A DNA stretch of 64,000 bases. Origin: Kudoa neothunni. Taxonomy: Eukaryota; Cnidaria. Within the stretch, counting starts at the first letter, position 1. Every line of letters starts with the position of its first letter. Of this stretch, positions 37,757 to 49,035 are shown in pieces. A model generated the notes under the pieces. It made no database searches, was not told where the DNA came from, and saw nothing but the letters and a program-made list of their open reading frames with translations. The translations under genes and the position numbers were made by a program. The stretch is from the NCBI GenBank assembly GCA_964304625.1, contig OZ199838.1, positions 5,146,001 to 5,210,000 on the forward strand, given 5' to 3'.

Positions 37757-40531
37757 ATGATGGATGAGTTAGTAGTTTACAAGAGAGGTTAGTTTTTTAG
37801 CGTTTTCTGTTAAAATTACCAACCCTCTTTAATTCTTTAAGATGGCAGAAAAGAGAAGGTTATGTTTGATAAGATTACCTCTCGTATTGAGAAACTCTGT
37901 TACAATCTTGATAGCAGATATATTCGCCCTGTAAGTTAACCAACCATATTTTATGTCGTATGGGTTCTATATTGAGTATGGTCGATAGAATGAGATCACT
38001 CTGAAAGTGATCAATGGTATCTATCCAGGAGTGACTACCGTGGAGTTGGACAACTTGGCAGCTGAAACTGCCGCTTCGATGACTACACGTCACCCAGATT
38101 ATGCTATCCTTGCTGCTAGAATTGTGGTATCTAATCTCCACAAGGAAACCAGACATCATAAATCATTTAGCGGTATTTTTAGCATTTTTTTATTGCACTA
38201 TGCACCAAAATTTAATGTCACCACATCACATCTTGTTATAATTTGGAGATTTTAAGCCGGGGGATGACGGCTTTAACTGTGAATGTGTTTTTACGCGCAA
38301 CTATATTTTGATAAAATTTCATTTTTGTACTATGATGAATACATTTGTAGATACAATTCAAATATTGTACGACTATTACTGCCCCAAAACTAATAAACAC
38401 AGCCCGCTTATCGACGAAAAAGTGTATCACATTATTATGGAAAATAAAGATGTAGTTAACGATTGTTTAATTTTGTTGTCTTAAACTACTCGATTAGAAA
38501 CTCAATTCTGCTATCGTGTACAATCGAGACTATGACTATTCATACTTTGGATTTAAAACATTGGAAAGGTCATATTTGATGAAAGTTCACGGAAAGATTA
38601 TTGAACGTCCACAACACATGTTGATGAGAGTTGCTGTTGGGATCCATCATGACGATATTGCTGCTGCAATTGAAACCTACAACTATATGTCTGAACGCTG
38701 GTTCACACACGCTACCCCAACATTATTCAATGCGGGAACCCCTCGTCCTCAAATGTCCAGCTGTTTTCTGATAGCCATGAAAAATGACAGTATTGAAGGA
38801 ATATTTGACACATTGAAGGAATGTGCTCTTATCTCCAAGTTTGCTGGCGGAATAGGTCTCCACATTCACAATATTCGTGCAACAGGTTCCTACATTGCCG
38901 GAACAAATGGCAATTCCAATGGTATTGTTCCTCTATTGAGGGTGTACAACAATTGCTCTCGTTATGTGGACCAAGGTGGAAACAAACGACCTGGCTCTTT
39001 TGCTATCTATCTAGAACCGTGGCATGCAGATGTTGTCGAATTTTTGGATCTTCGCAAAAATACTGGAAGCGAAGAGGTGAGAGCTAGAGATCTGTTTTAT
39101 GCGATGTGGATTCCTGATCTGTTCATGAAACGTGTTGAAAACAATGAGATGTGGTCGTTGATGTGTCCACATGAATGTCCTGGTTTATCTGATTGCCACG
39201 GTGAAGAATTCGAAAAACTGTACACCCAATACGAACAGGAGAAACGTTACAAAACACAAATCGAAGCACAAAAGTTGTGGTTTTTCATTTTGGAAGCACA
39301 AATCGAAACCGGACAGCCGTACATGTTGTTTAAAGATGCTTGCAATATAAAGAGCAATCAAAAAAATCTTGGCACCATAAAATCGAGCAATCTATGCACA
39401 GAGATTATTGAATACAGTAGCCATGATGAAACTGCGGTGTGTAACCTTGCTTCGTTATCGTTGTCGAAATTTGTTTCTCCACGATCGACCAATGATCCCA
39501 CCAATGTATTCCACTTTGACAAACTGCACTCTGTCACCAAAGTTATTGTGAGGAATCTTAACAAGGTCATTGATCGAAACTTTTATCCCATTCGTGAGGC
39601 GTTCAACTCCAATATGCGCCACAGACCTGTTGGTGTAGGAGTTCAAGGTTTGGCTGATGTATTCGTGATGCTTAGAATGCCATTCGATAGCGATGAAGCT
39701 AAAAATTTGAATATCCAAATATTTGAAACTATATATCATGCTGCGCTTGAGTCGTCGTGTGAATTGGCAGAAAAATTCGGCACATATTCCACCTATGAAG
39801 GTTCTCCCGTCAGCCAAGGAATACTACAATATGACATGTGGAATGTGACACCCACTGATCTGTGGGATTGGGACTCACTAAAATCCAAAATCAAAGAACA
39901 TGGAGTCAGAAATAGCCTTCTCGTTGCTCCTATGCCTACTGCTTCTACTTCACAAATCCTAGGAAACAATGAGGCATTTGAACCTTTCACCAGCAACATC
40001 TATTCCAGACGTGTTCTTTCGGGTGAATTCCAAATCGTCAACAAATATCTACTCCGTGATTTGGTTGACTTGAATATTTGGAGTGATGACGTCAAGAACC
40101 AACTCATAGCAAACAATGGATCAGTTCAGGTACTTACACAGTTTCTGATGGAACTGGTTGTATTGAATCATCTTTTCTAGAACATCGACGTCATACCAGA
40201 CAATCTTAAACAACTCTACAAAACAGCCTGGGAACTGTCGATGAAAACACTTGTCGATATGGCTGCTGACAGAGGTGCGTTTATCGATCAAAGTCAATCA
40301 TTAAATATCTTCATGGCCCAACCCAACTTTGGCCGTCTCACTAGTTTGCACTTTTATTCTTGGAAAAAGGGTCTCAAAACTGGAATGTATTATCTGAGGT
40401 CCAAACCTGGTGCCAATGCAATAAAATTCACAGTTGATGCGTCCAAAATTAAACAGAACTCGCAAAAAGGTATCGAGGCTATTACCTGCTCACTTGCCAA
40501 CAAAGATGAGTGTATGTCTTGTGGTAGTTAG
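37757..40531 (+). CDS. RRM1: ribonucleoside-diphosphate reductase large subunit (class I)
   Basis: Reduces NDPs to dNDPs with the R2 subunit. Exons 37757-37787, 37842-37930, 37989-38172, 38351-38451, 38498-40129 and 40181-40531 join in phase (introns 54, 58, 178, 46 and 51 nt) to give 795 aa against 792 in human. The N-terminal ATP cone is present ([20 protein letters not shown]). Catalytic cysteines are in SSCFLIAM (human C218), SNLCTEI (C429) and VCNLASLSL (C444); the radical-transfer tyrosines are in [10 protein letters not shown]; the C-terminal redox pair is CMSCGS. Substrate-loop text such as [17 protein letters not shown] is intact. Codon frame is uninterrupted, so the enzyme should be active and allosterically regulated. 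Intron 3 is about three times the local norm and contains a small hairpin. Start ATG 37757 (followed by a second ATG) is chosen because it adds the expected short N-terminus. Confidence 0.98.
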
Positions 40532-41013
40532 AAAAAAAGACAACATGACACGCCCAATATTGTGACACTTTGTGTGACCAATTCAACATTATTTTGGTTG
40601 GGAATTTGTGTTAATTAGTAACCTAACTGTTCGTTTCGTTTTTTTTGCACCACTAATTAATTGAGAGTATTTGTATTTTTTCGCTAATTTCAACCTAAAA
40701 AGTTCTCATATGCCGTCTATTTGCTTAAATGCTAAGTGCGCCCAGATTATGGCCATTGACGATAATTTAAAAAAAGCGAGTATTGCTATTGGATGTTATC
40801 AAGTATGTGGAACAGTCCCTTCCATAGAGACCAAGTGAATTTGATCAGACCCGTTTTTATTAAAATAGAGTGAAACATAATTTATCGGTAAAAATGTCAT
40901 GTGTATTAGAGTAAGTAAACCACTGCAAACCCAAAACCAAGATAGCGCGAGCGGGATTAAAGTTGGTCAAACAATGTTAATCCGCCACAGTATTCATGAT
41001 TAAAGACCTACTC
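40532..41013. other. RRM1 3' flank
   Basis: A 42-codon plus-strand frame, 40710-40838, starts MPSICLNAKCAQIMAIDDNL and has coding-like composition for this AT-rich DNA. It matches nothing I recognise. A donor at CAA|GTATGT inside it would allow a shorter spliced form. Not called as a gene. Confidence 0.35.
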
Positions 41014-42900
41014 TTAACCGTCGTGAGACCAACTAGAGTCATTTGTGACCCCAATTTCGATATTTTGACTTTTTTGTGTATTAAACTAAATGATAGAGTT
41101 CAAAAATTCAGTATTCCTTAATTAGAGTCTGTGACTGATAATTATAAGTTATGAAGAAAGAAATGCATTTGCAGATTTAAATATTTTACTTTAGTAAGCG
41201 ATGTGCCCGCCATTTCTTTAAAATGTTGCTTTAACGAATTGATATCAAAATAACAAATAGTATAAAGATAGCTAATGACATAAATTTGGCTTAAAAAGTA
41301 TTAGGACGTTACTAGAAGCTAAATGTATACATTTTTTTGATGTCATACCGATGGATTCCAGTTCGGCTATGGGAATTATCCAGAGATTATCCTTCAGAAG
41401 AGTCTTCAACAAACAATGTAATGAAGGTAGGCATACATCGAATTTCTATTTTAAATCAAAAAGTAGAGATATCAAGATCCGTCTTCAGGTTTAAAATATA
41501 TTTATTTGTTAATAAAAATATGTTTTAGTCTGCGCATCCGAATAATTACAAGTTAACCACCCACCCTGTCCGGAGTGGGGTATATTGGGTACCCCAAGTT
41601 TGTTATTTTTTTGATAGTTTCGATAAGATGGCTCCGCTCACTGCAAGACTTTAAGAATGCATCCAACATACTACAATTCGTCTTCTTTTATTTTTTAAAA
41701 AATAATTACTTTTTGAGTGAATACATTGAAAATTTTTGTTACGTTACAAATTAAATGCATTATTTTTTAGAAATTTACCGCATAATTTATAAAAATTTTC
41801 ATGAATTTTTAATTTTTTAAACTAATTGACCTATATGGAAGAAGCTTCGATAACTTACTTCCCTGAACACGTAGGAGATTAACCGAAATTTAATCCGATA
41901 TTCCACAATTTCAACCCAACATGCGGTATTACCTAAGCAAAACATTTGAAATTTACAGTAAACATATTTAAATTTTTGATAAACTCATTATTTTAACCAT
42001 ATTATGACTTATATAGTTATACAGCACTGTAAACGTTCGTTCGTTGAAACCAATAAGCCATCATAAGACAATCTAATCCTATCACATGATCCGAACCTAG
42101 TTGGAGATTTTGCTGATGGCGTTTTCCTTGTAGGCCAGTCTCTTTCATTTATTTTTCAATTTCATTATTAAATTTCTTATATAAAAATGTTTTTATACTT
42201 CATACATATACATTTTGTTTGATTAAATGCACTAGTAGACATTCATTCATCCAAAAATGGGGGCCGTTTTTTTGTCATTTAAACTTATTAATCAAAGTAA
42301 TTGGAACCATCGACCTTTAGATATATATGTGGAGATATTATTGACATACTGAGAAATGTTTAAGAAATTTTATCTTCTAAAATGTTGAGGTACGAGAGTG
42401 ACCCCATTGGCGCCCGCGTGATTTTTTTTGGCGCCGTACAGAAAGGGTTAATTGGGAAATGGCGCCCCCATTGAATAAACTAAGATCAAATCAATCTACA
42501 ACTACACATACGTATTATCGAGAAAGACAGGAGATTGTAATCATCAGATGCTTGGGGTCTTATGCTTAAAGTTCATATTAAAACTCAATCAGATATTCTA
42601 TTATTATCGTTCGCCCCTTGAAAATGTTCTATGATAATGGTATCTATCTATTTAAGACATTATATCCACTAATATACAAGTAACGTGGGTAATGGTTTAT
42701 GGAACGATGTAAGCATTTAATAATAACTCAGCAGCGGTAGAAATCCCATCACCTAATTTTTATTAAATACACATAATAAATATAACAGCCAGACAGAGTA
42801 AAAGATTTTAATTGTTAAAAAAAATGAAAAAGTCCTGGGATCATTTTTGACCCCAGTTGGTTTCTCGCGTAGTCTTTGAAGTCGGCCCTGCGAGGGTTAA
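41014..42900. mobile_element. non-autonomous piggyBac-like element P2 (interrupted)
   Basis: TTAA at 41014-41017 and 42897-42900. Ends CCGTCGTGAGAC and, inward from the right, CCCTCGCAGGGC. Subterminal dyads at 41036-41052 (GAGTCATTTGTGACCCC) and 42837-42854 (GGGATCATTTTTGACCCC). Large parts align with P1 (for example TTATCCAGAGATTATCCTT and AATGAAGG.AGGCATACATCG), but P2 is interrupted by P2a at 41553-42451 and has about 100 extra nt near 42600-42740. No transposase frame. Confidence 0.8.
41553..42451. mobile_element. piggyBac-like MITE P2a nested in P2
   Basis: TTAA at 41553-41556 and 42448-42451. The left end begins CCACCCACCCTG, the right end read inward CCCTTTCTGTACGG. A subterminal dyad GGGGTATATTGGGTACCCC lies at 41577-41595 and a half-site GTGACCCC near the right end. 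P1 aligns with P2 on both sides of this insertion and has TTAG at the point of entry, which directly marks P2a as an insertion with TTAA duplicated. About 0.9 kb, non-coding. Confidence 0.75.
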
Positions 42901-43169
42901 AAGAAAGATCAGCAGAGACTCAGCGTAGTGCGTAGTTGATGCGGAGTTTCAAAGAATAGATTTTATTCGAAAATGTTTTGAATGATATAGTTACCTGTTT
43001 TAAAAATGAATGTGAATAGCGTAAAAAATAAATATTCACTATGATAGAAGCAACTTATAGTGAATCGTTCATATCTTTGCACATTCGCGACTTTTACGTG
43101 TAGAGCGGGGGAAACTTGTATCGTGTGGAGTAAAAGGTTTTAATCCACAAATCATACATACGTGATCGA

Positions 43170-44857
43170 TTCGAACCGTCAAATCGGAGGAAAATAGCCG
43201 GTTTTTATTTTTTATTCGAAAAAATCGGTTTCCGACTAAAAGGAACGTTTGATAATTGGAAGGAAGCGACGTGAATTGACTAATTACTTGATGGAATGGA
43301 ACGATTTAGGAGCCATTGAGGATTCACAGGCCTGTAAAATTTGCAAAGGACGTAACGAATTTTTGGTGATACAATCTGATAGCCTTAATATGCTTAACTT
43401 ATCAGTAAATTTTTCAATTGATACTCTTACTACATTATCTGAGAAAATAAATTAATAGAAACAAACGAACATTGTACATCACGGATTATTGATTTGATAA
43501 AAAATGACTTTGTAATTATTGAAGATAATTTGGTCAAAAATCATAAAGATATTACAGGGGGTGACACGTGGTTCGTAATTTGAAGAAATATTAAAAATTA
43601 ATGTACACATAAGATTATAATAAGTTATTTATTTCTCTAACTATTTTAAAACATTTATTTGACCACTATGAATATAAATAAAATATTTTTAAATTAATTA
43701 GGTTTTTTCTGGATTATTTTGTAGTGACGTGTGGTTCGTAACTTTTTCAGGTGCGTTGAGATTTTTCTTTTCGATTGGTGGTGAAATGAGGAACAGAAAT
43801 AAAAATTAAGTTAGGACTTTAAAAGAGAAATATAAAATAATAAAGTTTCTCCAAAACCAGCGAGGGCGTGGAGCAGAAACAATATTGAAAATAAAGCCAA
43901 TATTAGTGATTTTATATGTGATGGTAATTGTAACAGAGACGACAAAATTCATAAATTTGATGGCGTAGGACGAACGAATTATTCCATTCAAAAGTTCTCC
44001 TCTCTCTCGTTTGTCTGATTTAAGATATTACTTGAAATATCATAGTTTAAATAGTAATAAACATCAAACGGATGTTGAACGAGAAGTACACAATATAATT
44101 GTCAGAAAATTTAAAAATATTACAATACCCGAGAAAGTTAACCCAAATTAAATGATCTTTGTAGTTGATTTATAGCTTTGTATATTCCTTAGTACCACGG
44201 GCGCAATCTTAAAAATTACGAACGAGTGGTCACCCACTGTATTGGCATTGTTCCATTTGAATCTTGAAATAATTTGATATTTAAATGTGAAAATTCGTGT
44301 GATGCCACAAATGAAGAAATTAATCGATCAATACTCAAAAATTTAAGGAAACTTTTCCTTCTCTTAAAATTTTTCAGACGGTGAAATATATTGATCCATA
44401 CACCCCAGTTACTATTGATAAATTAAATGTTGATTATCTTTATTACTTTTCAGAAGATTAAGAGAAGATCGAGGTTAATAACGAGTATTACACTTCTGTA
44501 AAATGATAAAATATTCAGCTGGACGTTCAAATATTAATTCCTAAAATGAAGTGTGGAATGCTTGTCTATTCTTTATTGACTATCAAGATATATTGATGCT
44601 GAAAGGAGTTGCTCAAGGTTGCGAAATATATTTGGAAAAGACTGGATCAATCTTTGTTATGGGCTCCTAACAATGCTCTAAATACTCGATTTTAATGGTC
44701 CTTTATAAGTAAAATTAAAATTCAACAATCCATTTTTTTGTAAATTATAATTTTTGTTTCTAAAATAAAAGTCTATTTAAATTTGTTTTTCATTTCAGTC
44801 GATAAAACCGTCGATTTGAGAAAAAATAAATGTCGAAAATTGCATGCCCTATTTATA
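43170..44857 (+). mobile_element. hAT element H2, decayed, with nested Tc1-like element
   Basis: The left part resembles the N-terminal region of hAT copy H1 (52257-54217): the frame at 43249 reads GRKRRELTNYLMEWNDL then CKICK, the start of a BED-type finger, compared with RKRRELIDYLIKWSDL and CKYCK in H1. The right part keeps the segment translating near IDPYTPVTIDKLNVDYLYYF (44395-44455), matching the late transposase region of H1, and ends with GTCGAAAATTGCATGCCCTA, the counterpart of the H1 right TIR. The left terminus is not clear. The middle is replaced or split by a Tc1-like insertion at 43555-44239. Inactive. Confidence 0.65.
43555..44239. mobile_element. non-autonomous Tc1-like element with IR/DR ends
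   Basis: TA flanks at 43553-43554 and 44240-44241. The left end CAGGGGGTGACACGTGGTTC and the right end read inward CAGTGGGTGACCACTCGTTC form an imperfect TIR. A second copy, GTGACGTGTGGTTCGTAACT, lies about 160 bp inside the left end in the same orientation, and a weak one (GTGTACTTCTCGTTC) at a similar distance inside the right end. That is the IR/DR layout of Sleeping-Beauty-type Tc1 elements. No transposase frame in 685 bp. Confidence 0.65.
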
Positions 44858-44875
44858 AGTTAACTTAACTTACAA

Positions 44876-44930
44876 AAGGGGTTCGAATCCCAGATCGGAC
44901 CTTGTGCTACAATATATGCCTAGTTTATTA
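44876..44930 (+). repeat. SINE 3' half with perfect B box
   Basis: GGTTCGAATCC (44880-44890) is a perfect pol III B box, followed by CAGATCGGACC, which resembles the SINE at 4290-4470 after its B box. No A box or 5' half precedes it; the hAT H2 end lies immediately upstream. A truncated SINE copy is more likely than a tRNA gene. Confidence 0.5.
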
Positions 44931-47284
44931 TTTTTACTTGGCTTTTAAAGCTTTTATTGTTCTAATATATTTGTGCTCGCGTACAAGCCAAAGTTTCGCT
45001 CTGCGCCTATTTTCAATACATGTTTAAAAATTAGTTTATGAATATTTTTCAAAGATTTTACGCTTATGCGTAATTGACGTTGGCATTTCTTTTAAATATG
45101 TTAGAATTATACATTATTTGTTCACGCTAGAAATTTGTGAAATATGCTTCTATAAAAATAATGCGAAAATAAAGATCTTAATTTATATTGGGACCTAAAA
45201 GAATTTAAACCTATAATTACAATCTAAATGAGGGTTGAAAAATTATTAGATCTTTTTATTAGTTCTATACAGTTACAAATGTAAAACAATAACTTATTGA
45301 TTAAATACCGTGTTTCCCCGAATTTACGACAGGTCTTATATTTTTGTTAGTCTAATAAGGAGAATTAAGTCTTATATTTGGACAGACAAAACTTCCTATG
45401 CATTTGTTAGCTAATATAACAACATTGAAAAGAATTTTTTATATAGACAAAATAATATTTTTATTGAAAGAAATGAAATAGAACATATAAGTTGATTATT
45501 ATGTTTACATGTAATTTAAAAATGAAAATAAAATAACAGAAAAATCCCGAAATCTACGTGTTCAATGAATATTTTACCTTTAAATTTTTGTATATTATTA
45601 ACCACTCAATAAAATTATATTATTAGACATTTTGTTATAACATTTAGAATATCCATATTTTGAATGTTTTATTAGATCATATACTAAAACCCAGATAAAG
45701 AATACTATTAGGTCTTATTTTCGGGGAAACAAGGTAATATTAAAGAATTAGTAACCAAAGGTCAGATGGAACCATTAGAGTTGAAGCTTAAGGATAGTGG
45801 ATGAATCGACTTCAAATATAGCCTTAAATAGTTAACATTTTTAAATGTTCTTTTTCTTATGGCAAATGGCTATTGCAACGCATATTTATAGTCCCATAAA
45901 CTCTTTTTTGTAGTTAATAAAAAAACATTATTTTTTAGAATCTTCTGCATTAAATTATTCTGGACCCATGCTACCGCTTTTAGGGAAACAAATAACAAGT
46001 ACAGTCCTAATGGAGAAATTACACTCACCTGAATATTATGATCCGTTGCACTAGTCATTCCTTTTTCTTCTCTTATTCTCTTAAAAAAAATGTCACTAAC
46101 ACATGGCGACAGAATTCTTACTTTGGAAAAATCGAAATTGATGATTGTAACGTATGTCGAGCTATTAACTAAAGATATTTTCATTCATTGTGTTTTAATC
46201 TAACGATTAACACAACGGTTTTTGAGCATATTAAAGGTTTAGGAGCGGCCAATCCATGTTTATATTATCTAAAAATACGAAAGGAATTATCTTTAAGAGA
46301 AAACTTATTTTAGAGTCTATAAATGTGAACCCTTTAAAATTATCCAGATATTTAAAACTCTAAAGTATGATTGTTTAGGTGTCACATATCCATTTTTAAA
46401 TTAGTGAATAATATAAAATGGATTTAGAATTAATTTTGAGGTCAAATCATACATCCAATACACTGCACTGTCCAACCTCTGGATTAAATTAGCTCTAAAG
46501 TATTTACTATGAATCAACTTGATAATAGTTTCATTAATATTAAGAAAATTATTATTTTCAAACGTAACGCGAGAAAAATATTTCTAATACTGCGGTAAAG
46601 CTTATTAGATGCATTACTAAATATTAATATAGATTAATAGATTCAGTAAAATAAAGATGAAACATGCATCTAGATACTCAATTTTTTGAAATAAACCAAT
46701 TAAAAAAATCTAATTTTTAAATAAGACGAAAATATAAATATTTTCCACTGAATATAATTTATTGTAAAACTTTATCCGCAGTTTGGTTATTTTAGCAGTC
46801 AAATAAACTTTTCATTCATTAGATACTTAAACGAATTCTTATGATATTTTTCTATAAAGCTAATCTAGATATCAATTACGTATTCATTTTAGATAATAAC
46901 TCATATTGTATCAAATGAAAGCACTTTATTTTTAGACAAGAATACGTTTAATGATTTCTTTAACATTATAAACTTTTCCATGGGTCATAAAAAACAATCA
47001 TGCACGATCGAAAACTCACACTATCTTATAATTATTATTAAGAATTAAAATTTCCGGTTTCCCCTTCAAAACGAGGCATGACAATATATTTTTTTCAATG
47101 CGGAGATATGATTGCTACATTGGTTACAGTGTACTGTATCCAATTGTGACGACAACCTACAGTGATAATACCAACCAATTTCTGTCTGGATAATCTTTTT
47201 ACCAAGCTCTCTAATTTTAATAAAGAGGGATCATTAGATTTGTATTGAGTGTCTTAAAATATTAAATATTGTTAATCGTCGAAA
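44931..47284. other. intergenic region upstream of the GPCR
   Basis: Contains the MITE at 45308-45734 (listed separately). A short fragment related to repeat R2 lies near 46027-46065. A 104-codon minus-strand frame (46184-45870) overlaps that repeat and is not treated as a gene. The rest is AT-rich without recognised features. Confidence 0.4.
45308..45734. mobile_element. small TA-flanked MITE with CCCCGAA-type TIRs
   Basis: TA at 45306-45307 and 45735-45736. TIRs CCGTGTTTCCCCGAATTTAC and, inward from the right, CCTTGTTTCCCCGAAAATAA, both followed within 10 nt by AGGTC/AGACC-type sequence and ...CTTATATTT/ATTAGGTCTTATTTT motifs. 427 bp, non-coding. Confidence 0.75.
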
Positions 47285-48419
47285 ATGAGCAGTAATAATG
47301 TTTCTTCGACCCGATGGAAGGGTGATCGCGAAGTGATGGCATTTTTGTCGGTAGTATTGACGGGTTTTACATTAAAAATGGGATTTTGCATATATTTAAC
47401 CTATTGTATTTTAAAAAACAAACAGTTTTCGAGTCCGATTCAGATATGTAATTTCTGCATGTATTTGACGATGTATTTGAGCTTGATCATTACTCCACTT
47501 GAAACTTACGGTCAATTGTTCGATCCAACCTTTGGTGGTGTAGCCGGCTGCAAAATAAGTACATACGTAGCTAACGTTTACATGTATAGTTGCACTGCAT
47601 TAATTAATTTGTTGTGCTTGCTTCGATATTTCGCAATATGCAAACCACAAATCTACTACAAAATAAGTAAAAATTCAAAAATAACGTTTCTATCAATTGC
47701 TATCCTCGTATGCTTGCTGTCAATTCCTCATTTTCTAGTACATGACCTAATAGAAACTGATGGAAAAACGGTATAAGCCTTATTGTTTTGTCATGTAATT
47801 AGATTTTACTAAAAACTGGCACTAGATTTGTGGAATTCAGTCATCAAAGTATGTCGATCACAAGCTATTATATAAGATACAGATCTTGTTGATCCATTTG
47901 TGCACTATTCCAATAGTCATATTCACCCAAATTAAAATCTATCAACAATATCGGCGACTCATGCGAACAAATAGCAATAAAAAAGTGTCTGACAACTCCA
48001 ATGTTCAACGAAATCAATCTGTAATTCTATATGTTCTTGAGATAAGTTACATTGGTTCTCAGGCTATCCCGAACGGAAATAGTATGACCGACGCATCAAA
48101 ATATTCTGGCTACAATAAAGTGCTTTTGTATTTGGTGTTAAATGCGACTATCTTCATTTTGATATATTTGCCTTATTCCGTTGTAAGGATGTTGCAAATG
48201 TATTCCATTAAAGTAAATGGTTATATTTACAAATTTTGTTGCATTCTTTTGATGTTTTTTTCCGTATTCTATGCATGTTTAAACATACTTTTTGATACAA
48301 CATTGCAAGAAACATTAAAATTGAACTGGTGTTTTAAGTGTTGCCGTTCCATGAAGGTAAATTTTAGTGGATATTTTTATGCTCACTCTAACGAATTATA
48401 TTTTTTAGAAATAATCTAA
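47285..48419 (+). CDS. divergent class A (rhodopsin-like) GPCR
   Basis: Seven-helix plasma-membrane receptor, ligand unknown. Two exons, 47285-47770 and 47826-48419, join in phase (intron 55 nt) to give 359 aa. The N-terminus has one NxS site (NVSS). Helices 1-4 are in exon 1, helices 5-7 in exon 2. A Cys before helix 3 (AGCKIS) and a Cys in loop 2 (TICGIQ) can form the canonical disulfide. The helix 3 end reads CLLRYFAICKPQ, so the DRY motif has become LRY. Helix 6 keeps the proline (LIYLPYS). The helix 7 motif NPxxY reads NILFD, without Pro or Tyr. A Cys cluster (CFKCC) after helix 7 could be palmitoylated. A donor-like GTAAAT at the last codons could splice out the final ~17 residues. Peptide or amine receptor subfamily cannot be decided. 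Confidence 0.85.
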
Positions 48420-49035
48420 TTACTTTCCTCTCTTACAAGTCTATATGGACTTATTATGTTAACTTGGAGGGACGAATTCGTATATATCTCCTCTATATCA
48501 TTGCTTGTTTCTTTTTTGGTGTTATTTGTATATAAAACATTATATAAAATAAATTTAAGAATATAATTTTTGCATTCAATTTCTTTTGGTATTAGTAATG
48601 GAATAACAGTATGAGTTATTGTTCAAATAAATAAATAAATAAAATCCAGTTATTAAGGTTTAGACTCCGTTACTCGATTTATTAGTACAGTATTTAAAGA
48701 TCAAAATACAACTTGTCTATATCGGAAGGCAGTGTCTATTGCTACGGGAGGGAATAACTCTAAATCTAAGAACCCAGTTAAAATTTGAACTTCACGTTTG
48801 TAATTAATGATTGTTGACCTAACGAAACCAACTGTTTCGGAGAAAATTTGAGCTGTGGAAATTTCTAATATAGTGACAATAAATTTCGTGTTTTATGTTT
48901 TGTTATTAGTCATGTTAAATAAATATTTTAATTTTGTATTAATAAAAGTTTCGTTAGCAAAAAAACCAAATACCAGACATTGTGTTTTATGCATAAAAAC
49001 GTCCGTCCTATTACCTCTGATTGTACCTAATATGT
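48420..49035. other. GPCR 3' flank
   Basis: AT-rich; a short AAATAAATAAATAAA run lies near 48628-48643. No gene seen. Confidence 0.4.

Noticed and set aside
45870-46184. 104-codon minus-strand frame with a good GTGAGT donor
   Set aside because: It overlaps a fragment of dispersed repeat R2, its downstream reading after splicing is weak, and no family is recognisable.
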